A stretch of 64,000 nt of DNA from Chryseobacterium sp. Tr-659 (GCF_011752975.1 NZ_VWWP01000006.1:186001-250000), one strand, 5' to 3'; shown: positions 1-10,111, counted from the first letter of the stretch. Translations and numbers: made by a program. The notes: a model not told the origin generated them from the sequence alone.

Positions 1-2548
1 AAGCTTCCTGCATGGCCTTAGTGACATCTTTGATGGAGTTGTATTGGGCAGGATTTGCCAACTCTACATGCTGTCCCATTGCCAGCAGACGCAGATCGAA
101 ATACTGGTTACCTTGTCCCGGAACATCCGGCATTTTCTGAATATCCTGTCCGCCGCTGGCTGGTTTGAAAAGGTTACTTTCATTGATAGAAGGCACAACG
201 GAATTACCATCGAAGGTAATAAATACACCTTTTTGGGTTTTAGTAAGGTTGATACCGTTGATATTGATGAATACCAGATTAAGCGTTTTAGGTAATTTAT
301 AGGTAACCTTAATATCTTTGGTATCGAGGTTATAAGTAACTGAGAAGCCATCCAGGCTTATTTTGTTGAGTATATCCCACGGTGCATCAAGCTCGAATGT
401 CGGATTGAATAACATCTTCATGAAGGAAGTGATCAGTCCGCCCAATGTCCAGTTCTTGATGGAGAAAACAATGGTACGGCTTTGTCCGCTTACATCATAC
501 ATCGCTGTAAAACCTTCCCAGGTAATAGCAAGCTGCTGGTTATTTTCAGAGAAGTTATAGCTGATGTCAACAGTAGCGTTGAAATATTCCAGAGTTACGC
601 TGCCTAATACACCACCGGAATATTTACCAGTACCCGAATTATTGCTTGCGGCCTCATATTTCAGCCAGAGATTGGCTATGATATTGATCTTCTGATCGAT
701 AATTGGGAAGGTGAATATCCATTGCAGTCCTCCTTTTACTTCATAGCTGCTTTGTCCTGTTCCACTTGGGATAGTGGCGCTCAGTGAGAACTGAGTGATG
801 TTTAAACTGTCAGGAAGGAAGCTGGTTGGCAGACTGATGGTCTCAAATAATTGCTTGATGAGCTCACCCAGATTTAAATTACTGCCTTCAGGCATAGCTA
901 TACTTAAGTCCCAACCGTCAGAAGAATTATAATTTACATCTGTATTGAGCTGCAAGCTGCCAATTGCAAACAATCCGGATACCTGAGCCGTAAATATGCT
1001 CGGGCCGGTGCCGCTTGCAGGTGAGGAAGAAGTGAGACGAAGGGTTCCGTCCGTTACCGAAACGTTCGTGATGAAATTGAGGTCGATATTGGCATTCGCA
1101 TAAAACTCATAATACTTGCTGTTGATATCCATATTGATACCGAAAGCGGTAAATTCAACCAGCAAGAGGTTTTCAGGGATCGTAATAGCTCCGGCAGTAA
1201 TAGCTGATAATAAATTATTAAACGTTACCGATCCTGTAAATGCCGCAGAAAGATTCAGACCAGAAGTGATTTCTACATCAAAACCTCCTACAAATAGGGT
1301 AGGAAAGAAGTTGACTCTGGCACTGAAATATAAGCTTTGTGAATTGGTAGTACCCGGATCAATGATGACCCAGTTCACATCAAATTGTTCAATAACAAAA
1401 TTATCGAAAAGCGTCCATGCGCCATTCGATCCTATATAAGCTGATACACTGTTTATACTCAGTCCGTTACTGAAATCCAAAGAGGTATTGAATCCTTTAA
1501 AAGCAATACTGTTGAGAAACTGTTGTAAGGTAGGAGGAATATTCTGAAACCAGTTTTGTCCTGCCATCAACCCAAATAAATTGAGTGGTGTGAGCGGCTT
1601 GTCAGGCTCGGCTGCTACATTCAGCAGGAAAGAGGATGAACCTGATTCAACGGCTGCACTAAAATTCAGTACAATTGCATCGCCCGCTGCTAGTAACAAA
1701 CGGAAGTAGAGTATGGGGGTCTGTACTTTTTGTGTTTCCTCTTCTGCCAGCATCAGACCGTCATCTGTTTCATACTCAATGCGTAATGCATCTCCTTCGT
1801 CTTCAGGTTCTGTAGTAACCGTTTCTTCTTCTGTTTTGATCTGAAACCCGACACCAGGGTTACTCACTTTCAGGAATCCTAATGATATCAGGGTAGCATC
1901 AATATTTACAAACAGGTCCAGCTCAGGATAAACAATATCTTCATTGTTAACCTGCGAAGGATCTATACTTCCCACAAGGGCCAGTTGGGTGGATGAGGTC
2001 CAGGAAGTAAAGAAATTCACAACAGGCTGAAGCCATTTGGTTAATGTAATCAAGGCAGCGAAGTTCTGTCCTTCTGTTAAGGAAATACTTTTTTTCTGCC
2101 AGTTGAAAGCACTTACTGCTTGTGTACTGAAAATAAAAGAAGGAGAGGTATAAGGAAGATTATCGAATACACCACCCTTCATATAAGGCCAGCTGGTAGC
2201 AAATATCCAGTTGGAGAGATTGATTTGTATGGTAAACTGAACTTCATCCGCATCATTTGCTGTAACAATTAATGTAACGGAAGTATTACTCTTTTCTACA
2301 TTGAGTATTGCAGCCGTTGCACTGGAAATCGTTAATGTGTTTCCCACAGGCTCAGGAATGGAAGTACCGGAGACATCGATCAACAGATACGAATCAGTGG
2401 GTAATTTGTAGCTTTTGGACAACAGATCATTGAGTCCAACCTGTGGTATCAGGTCCGAATCGGTAAAAGATGCTACATTAATGGTAATATTGTTATTATT
2501 GGCAGCGGCCTGGCTCCTGAAAGTAGCAGCTAATTTGGATAAGCTCAT
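1..2548 (-). CDS. Large beta-rich protein of unknown function (3' end outside window)
   Basis: An open minus-strand frame runs from an ATG at 2548 to the window edge, so about 849 residues are visible and the C-terminus is missing. It begins MSLSKLAATFRSQAA and has no signal peptide. The sequence is rich in Ser, Thr, Asn and alternating hydrophobic residues, as expected for a long beta-structured protein, and an acidic stretch (EEETVTTEPEDEGD) lies near residue 240. I do not recognise a family. It starts 17 bp after the EEP-family gene at 2566-3930 and is the last visible gene of a five-gene minus-strand operon. Base composition is visibly richer in G+C than the eCIS locus. In style it resembles the 1,217-residue protein of the same operon, so the two may work together, but that is inference. 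Confidence 0.75.
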   Translation of the reverse strand, partial: MSLSKLAATFRSQAAANNNNITINVASFTDSDLIPQVGLNDLLSKSYKLPTDSYLLIDVSGTSIPEPVGNTLTISSATAAILNVEKSNTSVTLIVTANDADEVQFTIQINLSNWIFATSWPYMKGGVFDNLPYTSPSFIFSTQAVSAFNWQKKSISLTEGQNFAALITLTKWLQPVVNFFTSWTSSTQLALVGSIDPSQVNNEDIVYPELDLFVNIDATLISLGFLKVSNPGVGFQIKTEEETVTTEPEDEGDALRIEYETDDGLMLAEEETQKVQTPILYFRLLLAAGDAIVLNFSAAVESGSSSFLLNVAAEPDKPLTPLNLFGLMAGQNWFQNIPPTLQQFLNSIAFKGFNTSLDFSNGLSINSVSAYIGSNGAWTLFDNFVIEQFDVNWVIIDPGTTNSQSLYFSARVNFFPTLFVGGFDVEITSGLNLSAAFTGSVTFNNLLSAITAGAITIPENLLLVEFTAFGINMDINSKYYEFYANANIDLNFITNVSVTDGTLRLTSSSPASGTGPSIFTAQVSGLFAIGSLQLNTDVNYNSSDGWDLSIAMPEGSNLNLGELIKQLFETISLPTSFLPDSLNITQFSLSATIPSGTGQSSYEVKGGLQWIFTFPIIDQKINIIANLWLKYEAASNNSGTGKYSGGVLGSVTLEYFNATVDISYNFSENNQQLAITWEGFTAMYDVSGQSRTIVFSIKNWTLGGLITSFMKMLFNPTFELDAPWDILNKISLDGFSVTYNLDTKDIKVTYKLPKTLNLVFININGINLTKTQKGVFITFDGNSVVPSINESNLFKPASGGQDIQKMPDVPGQGNQYFDLRLLAMGQHVELANPAQYNSIKDVTKAMQEA

Positions 2549-2565
2549 AATAAAATGATATTCGG

Positions 2566-3930
2566 TTAAACATCTACAATTAGTCCCATGTGGTCACTGG
2601 TACTTCTTACCCTGCGGTAATTGTCCCAGCCTACAAAAGTGGTCAGAGCTCCTATATCGCCTCTGTCAAAACCACCATGTCCTGTAGGCCCTGCCGGCGG
2701 AAGCGGTAAAGCGGAGGGCAAACCTGCTGCAGGCATTCCCACGTTCAAAGCCATAGCAGAGTCATATACCAGGCTGCCGGGCGGCGCACCAGCTATAGGC
2801 GGGGCATCGAGATTGTATGGCGTACCGGTTATTCTGTTTACAATGGTGATATTGGTAGAGGGGCCAACAGCTGTTCCTCCGCCATAACGTGTAAGTATAT
2901 TATCTACACTTGAAAAAGTTTTTGGTATTACATATTCATAACCAGGATATCCGTTGGTTTGCCATGGTTTTGCATTATCGTATGATCTGATCATAGTGCA
3001 TACATAAGCTTTGTCAGGCCACACATTGGGAGTAGGATTTATTTGCCGTGTATAGCCAACACCTAGTGGAGGATTAGTCACTAACCTGCCGTAAGCAATA
3101 GGTTCGAAATTAGTGTTGAATATATCAACATTAAAGTCACCTACTATTACACCTACTTCATTCGCGACAAGACTTGTCGTCATCTCCTGGATATAGGATA
3201 ACTGATTGGTTCCATCTGCTGACTGCTGTTTTTTTGGAGAAGCATGAAAAGCTAATAATTTGATGGTTCTTGTGCTCGCAGGATCCCAGAATGTAGTTAA
3301 AAAAGGAGTTCTGTTATACACATTAGGAAACCCTAATACAGGTGCCACACCGCCAACTACAGGTCCACGGAACTGCCATTGGCCTGCCAGTCTGCGATAG
3401 GGTATACCTGGATTGATAGGATTATTTCCTGCAGGTGCAGTGCCCAGTGGTAATGCATTCTTCCAGTTAATTCCATAATTCACCAGATTTCCTGCTCCGA
3501 TAGTAGCAACCGAATCGGAAGGATTGGCATCGCCCTGCCATCCCCAGGGGCCTGTGAATTGTACTCTGGCATGATTATAAAATACAGAAATACCTTCCTG
3601 TACATTGCCTTGTCCCAATCTGAGCGGAGGAACAAGTCGCCAGTCATTAGGTGCGGGAAACCAGGTTCTTAATTGTTTTAATAAGAACAGACTGCCTGTT
3701 TCCCCGCCTGTCGTTACCAGTGTGCCCGGGGTACCTGTGCCTGTAGATGTTTCTACTACCACAAAGATATCAGGTGTATTTTGGATAAGCGTAGTACGGA
3801 TGACTTCCCTTCTGTAGCCAGCTTGTGGTGGAGGGATCGTAAGAGTATCATCCCATTTCCGCTTAGCTTTGGGTTCATTTATTTTGTTGATTCCGAACTT
3901 TTCAATATTCCAATATAAGATGCGAACCAT
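2566..3930 (-). CDS. Endonuclease/exonuclease/phosphatase (EEP) fold protein
   Basis: This 454-residue protein has the hallmarks of the metal-dependent EEP superfamily (DNase I, exonuclease III and related phosphoesterases). N8 and E10 lie in RILYWNIEKFG, an acidic residue E60 in FVVVE, H228 in LAFHASPKK, D265 and N267 in VGDFNVD, and the C-terminal D446-H447 in SDHMGLIVDV. These match the usual order of metal-binding and catalytic residues, so it is probably active as a nuclease or phosphoesterase. It is longer than a minimal EEP domain (about 250-300 residues), with Pro/Gly-rich inserts between residues 95 and 215. There is no signal peptide. It sits between two very large unknown proteins, 35 bp and 17 bp away, in one operon. 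A secreted or delivered nuclease role is possible but unproven. Confidence 0.82.
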   Translation of the reverse strand: MVRILYWNIEKFGINKINEPKAKRKWDDTLTIPPPQAGYRREVIRTTLIQNTPDIFVVVETSTGTGTPGTLVTTGGETGSLFLLKQLRTWFPAPNDWRLVPPLRLGQGNVQEGISVFYNHARVQFTGPWGWQGDANPSDSVATIGAGNLVNYGINWKNALPLGTAPAGNNPINPGIPYRRLAGQWQFRGPVVGGVAPVLGFPNVYNRTPFLTTFWDPASTRTIKLLAFHASPKKQQSADGTNQLSYIQEMTTSLVANEVGVIVGDFNVDIFNTNFEPIAYGRLVTNPPLGVGYTRQINPTPNVWPDKAYVCTMIRSYDNAKPWQTNGYPGYEYVIPKTFSSVDNILTRYGGGTAVGPSTNITIVNRITGTPYNLDAPPIAGAPPGSLVYDSAMALNVGMPAAGLPSALPLPPAGPTGHGGFDRGDIGALTTFVGWDNYRRVRSTSDHMGLIVDV

Positions 3931-3965
3931 GAGAGATGTAGTTTTTAATTAATTCCAATAAAGGT

Positions 3966-6900
3966 TTATATATCTTTGTTATAGGCAGCATACCAGCCCA
4001 GGCTTTTAGCTGTGGCACCGGGATTGGGATTGCCGAATAACAGAAAATCGGTATTACCGCCAGGTGGAAGTTTTAGTATCCCCAGCAATTTCAGAGCAAT
4101 ATTGGACAAGGTGAGCAGATAAGATTGTTGGTCTGCCACATATTGCAGGCTCAGCTTATCGATGGTGAGCTTCAATACACCTTGTATGCTCAGCAATTTG
4201 GCGTTGCTGGCAGTACCGGGCAGCTTGATGCCTACAAATGCATTATAGCCGGGAGCTGCACTTTTAGAACCTGGACTCCATGCTACAAGCAAACTTGCAT
4301 TAAAACCTGCACTGCTGGCCAGTTCACCAGGTGATCCCATATTAAGTGTCATTTGTAATCCATACCAATCACCTGCAAGCCCGGTAGCATTAATACCCGG
4401 TAAGGCCAGTTTTAAATATCCCTGACCTGATGGAGCTGATTCATCATTTCCACTCAACAGCTTATTGATCTGTAATGCAAAGTTGGGATAAAGACTTCCG
4501 GATCTGGAATTACTTTGTGATGAGTTGAATGCAATCTGTGAGGCATCAAAAGCAAAGGTTGTAACCGTTGGGGTATTAAGGTTGAATGCCATATTTACAT
4601 ACAGGTTGCTGTAATTGAGTCCTCGCTGTAACGCATCACTATTCAATTTGATCCCAAATGAAAAAGCATCCAAAGGATAATCTGCATCACCTTCATTAAG
4701 AGGCGGGGCTGTCATGGTATCAAAGTTGAGGTATCCCCACATCGTAAATCTTGATTGTATATCTAGTGCTGCAGGATCTGTGGTGAGTGTATTGAATTGT
4801 ATCTTGGTAATTTCTACGTTGGTCAGTAAATTGCTGTCAAAGAAGAACAGATTATCATCCTTGTTATCGAACACATAGACTGGTGTTCCATTATGATCCT
4901 GATAAGTACCGTTAAGCACTACCGTATTCAAGCTACCGGAGCCATAGGGATTATTAGTACCAATAACTTTATCAGAGAACAAATTGTTCATAGTCAGCTG
5001 TAATTTGCTGGCAAAATCCTTGATGGCTGTATTTTCAAACAACACCTGCAGAAATAGTACTTTAAAATCGTAAGTAGCTCCTGCTGCAGGCTGCACCGGC
5101 TTATTGGGATTCAGCCCCTGTGATATCTGCTGAGCATAGGCGGGATCTACATAATTAATCAATCCAAAAAGCGAGCTTACAGGGTCCATAGTTATCACAT
5201 CACCGGCATTTACCCGGTTCACTTCTATACCGAAATGATGGGCATAGAAGTTCTTGAGGTTGATTCCGCTGATCAATCCTTTTAATTGCTGTGGAAATTC
5301 CTGTAAGTCAATTGTTGCTTTTAATGCCAGGATACCATTCCAGTCAGGATCGTTGATAATGGCATAGAATTTTTCATAATATTTTAATTGATCTGATGAA
5401 GGATCGTCTTTTGCCTTTTGATATGAATCTACCGCATCTTGTAAATAAGTCTGGAGCCAGGAAGATACTGCGACCAGCTGATTATAAGAAGCTGTGGGAT
5501 CGGTGTTATTTTTATCAATATTAAATGCATCGGCCTGTGTCCATTCTTTTGGATTTTTTACCCGGTCGATGATGGAGCCTTTGCAGAACTTAAAGATTAA
5601 AACATTATTATAGTCGGCATAGGTGTTGTTCGTTCCAACATTCAGGTCAAACGGCCAATCTTCAATAGACATTTTATTGTTGAATATGGGTTGACTGCTG
5701 AAACCGCCACCGGGTGTATTCATTGTTGAAAACAAATCGCCCAGATATTGGTTATTAGTCATCACCAGAAATTGTTGATTGGTGAGAAAGGCGCTTTGCA
5801 TTTGCGGCATCAGATTGATGAAGCTGAGCTGGTATTGTGGCGGGGTTGCCGGTGTCTGACCTTCAGGATTAAGATACTCAGGTGAACCGCTGTTTACCGT
5901 ATTCTGAGCCAGGTTCAGTAAACTCCAGCTGCCATCATTATTTACATTAGCCACTAAGCCTTGTGGCGTTGTGGAGGCTGTATAGGTTGCCGCCCCCGTC
6001 TTGAACATGGCTCTTTTAGCCTGGCTTTTACTGGCACGCGGGGTAGTGAAGGCATCCGATATTAAAGTTTTTCTTTTAGCACTGAGAACCTTGGATTCAA
6101 AAGTGCCAATACCTTCAGCACTGGGTGGCGGGACAGGGTTTACACCGAGATAAGGAGCCATAGGCACAGAAAAGCTGTTGTCCTGCGGCATATCTACGGA
6201 GGGTTCATAAAAGCCAAGGAATCCTGTTATATTGTTATCCGGAGATGCTACTCCATGATCTTTGGCATATAAAGAAGCACCCTGAGGCTGCGAGGAATAT
6301 TGCACACTGTCCGGTGTGGCTGCCACAATATTAGCCCAAGCTGTCAGATAAGTGCTGTCAAGTACCGGTTTATCGGTACCTGGATTGGCCAGAGATACTT
6401 CCTGGCCTGGAAAATTAGCAGCAAAGGCTGCTTGTTTTGATTTAAAACGTATGGTGTCTCCGGTAACAGTACCGGAATTATTTTTATAAGGAGTAAATGT
6501 AATGACTTCTGTACCTGAGAGGCCGGGTAGTAAGCTGTATTGTCCGTTTTCATCGGCAAAAGCAGCCTGTGAAATACCGGGATCAAGATAGTAATCTCCT
6601 TCCGGCGAAAGGTAGTAAGGTTTAATGCCAGCCGCATCCTGTGGAGATATGACAAAGCGGGCACTATTGTCTGTTGGAAATAAATTATTGACCGGGGCTC
6701 CGGAATCTATCATATCCACTGCCGGCCATAAGGTAAGAGCATACCCGGTATTGATGGCATAATAACTCGGCAGGCTTGCTGCTCTTGTTTTGCCGGTATT
6801 TGTATTGTAGATCTGACCGGTAATGGCGAAGTAAGTGTTCAGTCCATTCTTATTGGCCACATCTAGCAGATCGATTTCAGTCTGGGTAATGAGGTAATCA

Positions 6901-7619
6901 TTATTGCTGCCTGTTTGCAGCATAGGATAAGCAAAGTAGGAGGGATTTGTACTATCTCCGTAGTAATAGTTGTTTTGCAAACCATATCCTTTAAAATCCA
7001 GCTTCATATTCAGTCCCAAAGAAAAACGGAAGGAACCTGTTCCCGGACCGCTGAAAGGGATTGTAATATCACTTCTGAAAAGAGAATTGGTACCAAATAC
7101 TTTATTGGCAAAGCTCATATTGGGACTGCCGGATTTCCAGATAAGCCGTAGCGCATTGGGAGCTTCATCCGGTTGTAATGTCATAACGGTATTGTTCTGG
7201 ATGGTAAGTGTACCAAAGCCGCTACCAATAGTTACATTAAACGTTTGTCCAACCACAAAAGGTTTGCCAGTACCATATTGTGCAAAGTTGAGTACCGTTG
7301 TATTGAGGGTAGAGGGTTTTTTATCCGGATCGCTTAACCATGCTGTGGTGAGATTGGCCGTTACATTTTGCCGGAAATTCGACAGGTAAGGCCGGTAGCT
7401 GTCAATGAAGTCCTTTGTATCAGTGGGTACTGTTGTAGCAAACAGAAAATATACCTGTTGCAGGGTTGCTGCCTGAAGACTAATGGTGGGATCAGTATAA
7501 GAAGATCCTTCCGGAAGTAATAAAGCGGTCCAATGCTGCCCTGTCTGATTGTATATATAGAGTGCAGGATTTCCGGAATTTTCATTGCTGAATATGATCT
7601 CTGTTTCGGATTGTGCCAT
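3966..7619 (-). CDS. 1,217-residue beta-rich protein of unknown function
   Basis: This very long protein begins MAQSETEIIFSNENSGNPAL and has no signal peptide or membrane segment. It is dominated by Gly, Asn, Ser, Thr and aromatic residues in short strand-like stretches. A short Lys/Arg-rich segment near residues 510-535 (SAKRKTLISDAF, KSQAKRAMF) could be a processing site or an inter-domain linker. I recognise no catalytic motif or named domain. It is the third gene of a minus-strand operon, 40 bp after the 143-residue gene and 35 bp before the EEP gene. Its N-terminus reads like a protein that binds or displays ligands (ALYIYNQTGQHWTALLLPEG), but no function can be assigned. Composition is more G+C-rich than the eCIS region, which suggests a different origin. 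Confidence 0.75.
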   Translation of the reverse strand: MAQSETEIIFSNENSGNPALYIYNQTGQHWTALLLPEGSSYTDPTISLQAATLQQVYFLFATTVPTDTKDFIDSYRPYLSNFRQNVTANLTTAWLSDPDKKPSTLNTTVLNFAQYGTGKPFVVGQTFNVTIGSGFGTLTIQNNTVMTLQPDEAPNALRLIWKSGSPNMSFANKVFGTNSLFRSDITIPFSGPGTGSFRFSLGLNMKLDFKGYGLQNNYYYGDSTNPSYFAYPMLQTGSNNDYLITQTEIDLLDVANKNGLNTYFAITGQIYNTNTGKTRAASLPSYYAINTGYALTLWPAVDMIDSGAPVNNLFPTDNSARFVISPQDAAGIKPYYLSPEGDYYLDPGISQAAFADENGQYSLLPGLSGTEVITFTPYKNNSGTVTGDTIRFKSKQAAFAANFPGQEVSLANPGTDKPVLDSTYLTAWANIVAATPDSVQYSSQPQGASLYAKDHGVASPDNNITGFLGFYEPSVDMPQDNSFSVPMAPYLGVNPVPPPSAEGIGTFESKVLSAKRKTLISDAFTTPRASKSQAKRAMFKTGAATYTASTTPQGLVANVNNDGSWSLLNLAQNTVNSGSPEYLNPEGQTPATPPQYQLSFINLMPQMQSAFLTNQQFLVMTNNQYLGDLFSTMNTPGGGFSSQPIFNNKMSIEDWPFDLNVGTNNTYADYNNVLIFKFCKGSIIDRVKNPKEWTQADAFNIDKNNTDPTASYNQLVAVSSWLQTYLQDAVDSYQKAKDDPSSDQLKYYEKFYAIINDPDWNGILALKATIDLQEFPQQLKGLISGINLKNFYAHHFGIEVNRVNAGDVITMDPVSSLFGLINYVDPAYAQQISQGLNPNKPVQPAAGATYDFKVLFLQVLFENTAIKDFASKLQLTMNNLFSDKVIGTNNPYGSGSLNTVVLNGTYQDHNGTPVYVFDNKDDNLFFFDSNLLTNVEITKIQFNTLTTDPAALDIQSRFTMWGYLNFDTMTAPPLNEGDADYPLDAFSFGIKLNSDALQRGLNYSNLYVNMAFNLNTPTVTTFAFDASQIAFNSSQSNSRSGSLYPNFALQINKLLSGNDESAPSGQGYLKLALPGINATGLAGDWYGLQMTLNMGSPGELASSAGFNASLLVAWSPGSKSAAPGYNAFVGIKLPGTASNAKLLSIQGVLKLTIDKLSLQYVADQQSYLLTLSNIALKLLGILKLPPGGNTDFLLFGNPNPGATAKSLGWYAAYNKDI

Positions 7620-7659
7620 AAGAATAATTATCAGTTCTCAAGGTGAGATAAGTGAATAC

Positions 7660-8091
7660 TTAACCAGGACAGAATAACATAACAGTAATCAGAACATTCA
7701 AAAGAGAAAGATTGAGTACAGTGATCCTCGCGCCGGCGAAATTGCCTACAGCAACAACCTGTTGCCCAGGCTTTAAAAAATGAGTGCCATTGAAGACTTC
7801 CGTATTATCTAGCCGGATAGTATCATTATCAGGTGCACCGGTGAGAGTGATCATCGCTATATTAGCCTGACTGGTATTGGTGATCGAACAGATACAATCG
7901 CTTCCGTTATTGGTATCTTTTTGTGCGAATTCAAAACGTGAAAGCAATAAGGTATCAGCTTTAGACTTAACCACACCCTGAGCCATTGCCAGGGTATGGC
8001 TAAGAATAAATAATAAAATAATCAGAAAGTGGAGTTTACCGCTGCACTTAGGTTGTTTGTGTTTGGCACTGAATAGCTGCTTCAGCATCAT
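7660..8091 (-). CDS. Small exported protein, paralogue of the upstream 118-residue protein
   Basis: This 143-residue protein carries a convincing Sec signal peptide: a Lys-rich start, a hydrophobic core LHFLIILLFILSHTLA and likely cleavage after AMA before QG. The mature part contains LKPGQQVVAVGNFAGARITVLN, which aligns with LKPNSPNIVVTAFGDFGGSTVTITN in the gene just upstream, so the two are distant paralogues, one exported and one not. The ATG lies inside the end of the upstream gene (44-bp overlap), which suggests translational coupling. The function is unknown; it looks like a small beta-sandwich. A second in-frame ATG directly follows the first. Confidence 0.6.
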   Translation of the reverse strand: MMLKQLFSAKHKQPKCSGKLHFLIILLFILSHTLAMAQGVVKSKADTLLLSRFEFAQKDTNNGSDCICSITNTSQANIAMITLTGAPDNDTIRLDNTEVFNGTHFLKPGQQVVAVGNFAGARITVLNLSLLNVLITVMLFCPG

Positions 8092-8404
8092 TTTGGGAAT
8101 TAGTTATGTTGGTGATAGTGACTGTTGAGCCTCCAAAATCACCAAAAGCAGTAACAACAATATTGGGAGAATTAGGTTTTAAAGAATAGATACCGTCAAA
8201 TATTGTTCTTGACTGAGTTCCATCTTCTACAGTAATACCACTTCCGGGAGCTCCCGAAATAGCAAATTTTAATACATTGCTTCTGCTGGCGTTAGCGATA
8301 GTAATCGTTGAATTTGTACCGTTTGCAGTATTCCAGGTACAGTATTGATTTGATGTGATACTAGCTGTTCCGCTTTGGTCGATAGTTGGGTTTTGTGATG
8401 CCAT
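8048..8404 (-). CDS. Small beta-sandwich-like protein of unknown function
   Basis: This 118-residue protein starts MASQNPTID without a signal peptide. It is Thr/Ser/Asn/Ile-rich and ends in a Gln/Thr-rich tail. It shares the motif (Y)SLKP-x8-F-GDFGGSTVTITN with the exported protein that overlaps it. It is the first gene of the minus-strand operon 8404 to 1, and the upstream 500 bp hold no other gene. The function is unknown. An accessory or ligand-binding role alongside the large proteins downstream is a guess. Confidence 0.6.
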   Translation of the reverse strand: MASQNPTIDQSGTASITSNQYCTWNTANGTNSTITIANASRSNVLKFAISGAPGSGITVEDGTQSRTIFDGIYSLKPNSPNIVVTAFGDFGGSTVTITNITNSQNDAEAAIQCQTQTT

Positions 8405-8790
8405 AATTATTGGTTTTTAAAAGTTATAAAAAATATTTTTGAAGATTGTAATGTTATTACAGAACAAGACTTAATTTTATGTATGTATTACAGTTTACAG
8501 TCGGTGATAGTTCTCCTTCATTTCTAAATCCAACTCTATATTAATATCTATAAAGGCCTCATAATTCGTGGTCTTTTGAACCCTGTTTGTGGTTGAGTTT
8601 CTTATCTCTTTCCGCTTTAATTTATGAACAGGCTTTTCAAAATTTACCTTTGTTTATCGTGTTAAAAGCTTCATCAGATAACGATTCAAAGTAAAGAAAA
8701 TAAAATAATACACTGCTAGGTGAAAGTACCGAAATTAGGGATTACGTATTTATACGTAAGTGCATATCTGCTAGTATAATAATATGGTAG
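8405..8790. other. Intergenic region with a perfect palindrome
   Basis: No convincing gene lies here. It is the upstream region of the five-gene minus-strand operon. At 8742-8759 there is a perfect inverted repeat, TTACGTA, TTTA, TACGTAA (7-4-7), which looks like an operator for a dimeric regulator. Its distance of about 340 bp from the first start codon is long, so its target is uncertain. Confidence 0.4.
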
Positions 8791-8836
8791 GAAATAAAAA
8801 ACGACAGAGAAGTGTGGTATCTTCAGCTGTCGGTTT
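8791..8836 (-). terminator. Rho-independent terminator of the serine hydrolase gene
   Basis: Read on the minus strand, a hairpin with the core arms CTGTCG/CGACAG is followed by a run of T (the AAAAA at 8796-8800 on the plus strand). It lies about 70 bp beyond the stop codon of the gene at 8906-9970. Confidence 0.6.
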
Positions 8837-8905
8837 TGAATATTATTAGACTTTTTTGTATAGATTATAACTTACAATATTTTAAATAGAAACATTTAAT
8901 AATCG

Positions 8906-9970
8906 TCACTGCTTGTCTTTGATTTCGGGAAGCTTAATTTCTTTATTGTAGAGCAGGTTAACTACATTTTTCATGAAATTCTCTTTATCAATTCGTTCCC
9001 CATTAGTATCATAAGCGATGGAAAGATCGGCTTCTTTATTATAGATCAGAATAGCGTGTGATCCTAATGTATCGCCACCATGTCCATAAAATATAATACC
9101 ATCGAAATCCCAGATTGCCATCCCTCTTCCCCAACTTTCTTTTTCTGGTACAGGCTGCATCAGCGCCAGAGATTCTTTCTTCAGAATATTGTTATGAAAT
9201 AAATTGTTGATGAAAATATTCAGATCGTAAGGAGTTGCAGAGATATCGCCTACACCTATTACATTGGGGAAGTCTATATCCTTTTTCAGGATATTCCAGG
9301 AATTATTTTCATAATGATAGGGGAGAAATACATTTTTTTGATCTGGTTTGAACGATGTTAAATTTTTTAATCGGAGCGGTTTTACAATTTCTGAATGAAC
9401 TAGTTTTTGAAAGGATTTTTTATGCTTTTGTTCAAGAATTTTTGTTAAAAGATAATAAGCTGTATTGGAGTAGGCTACCTTTTCGCCCGGCTCAAAAGTT
9501 TTGCCTTGTTTGATAATCAAAGCCATAATGTCTTTGTCACTTACTTTTTCCGTTACCCATACTTCTCCATCTTTTACCACATAGCTTCCCAGTCCGCTGG
9601 TATGCCCTAATAAATTTTTAATAGTTATTTTATCTGAATTAGGAATTTCCGGATAAAATTCCGAAAGTTTATCATTTAAACCCAATTTGTTCTCTTCAAT
9701 TAATTTGAAAATCAAAACGGCGGTAATCATTTTGGTTACAGAACCTACCTGGTATCTGGTATTCTTATCATAAGTAAGTTGAGGTATATTTTTTTGTCCG
9801 AAATTTTTAGTATATACCTCTTTACCATTTTTAAAAATCGATAAACTGCCCACTCCTAGATTATTATTTTCAATATAATTGAAGTAATTGTTTAATTTTT
9901 CAGAATCGATATTTTGAGAAAAAAGATGGTGTGAAATAAGAAGCAGCAGTAAAGCAATTGTATTTTTCAT
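8906..9970 (-). CDS. Exported beta-lactamase-family serine hydrolase
   Basis: This 354-residue protein belongs to the class C beta-lactamase / penicillin-binding-protein-like serine hydrolases. It has an N-terminal signal peptide (MKNTIALLLLLISHHLFSQ). The catalytic SxxK motif is S77-V-T-K80, the YxN motif is Y167-S-N169, and the third box is H297-G-G in YGHGGDTLG, which replaces the usual KTG. The length is typical for the family. Such proteins are periplasmic or extracellular and act as D-amino-acid peptidases, esterases or lactamases; the substrate cannot be told from sequence. It stands alone, with a terminator on its 3' side and about 220 bp of spacer on its 5' side, and appears unrelated to the eCIS locus beside it. 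Confidence 0.85.
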   Translation of the reverse strand: MKNTIALLLLLISHHLFSQNIDSEKLNNYFNYIENNNLGVGSLSIFKNGKEVYTKNFGQKNIPQLTYDKNTRYQVGSVTKMITAVLIFKLIEENKLGLNDKLSEFYPEIPNSDKITIKNLLGHTSGLGSYVVKDGEVWVTEKVSDKDIMALIIKQGKTFEPGEKVAYSNTAYYLLTKILEQKHKKSFQKLVHSEIVKPLRLKNLTSFKPDQKNVFLPYHYENNSWNILKKDIDFPNVIGVGDISATPYDLNIFINNLFHNNILKKESLALMQPVPEKESWGRGMAIWDFDGIIFYGHGGDTLGSHAILIYNKEADLSIAYDTNGERIDKENFMKNVVNLLYNKEIKLPEIKDKQ

Positions 9971-10111
9971 GGTTAGTTATTGTTTATAAGTCATAAATAT
10001 GACAGTTCGGTCGTCAAATATATTACAATTGTTAATATTTTTATCGCATTAAAAGAAAAGTTTGTTGTGAGATTTTAAAGATAAAAGATTAAGCATTATA
10101 TCATCTAACAA

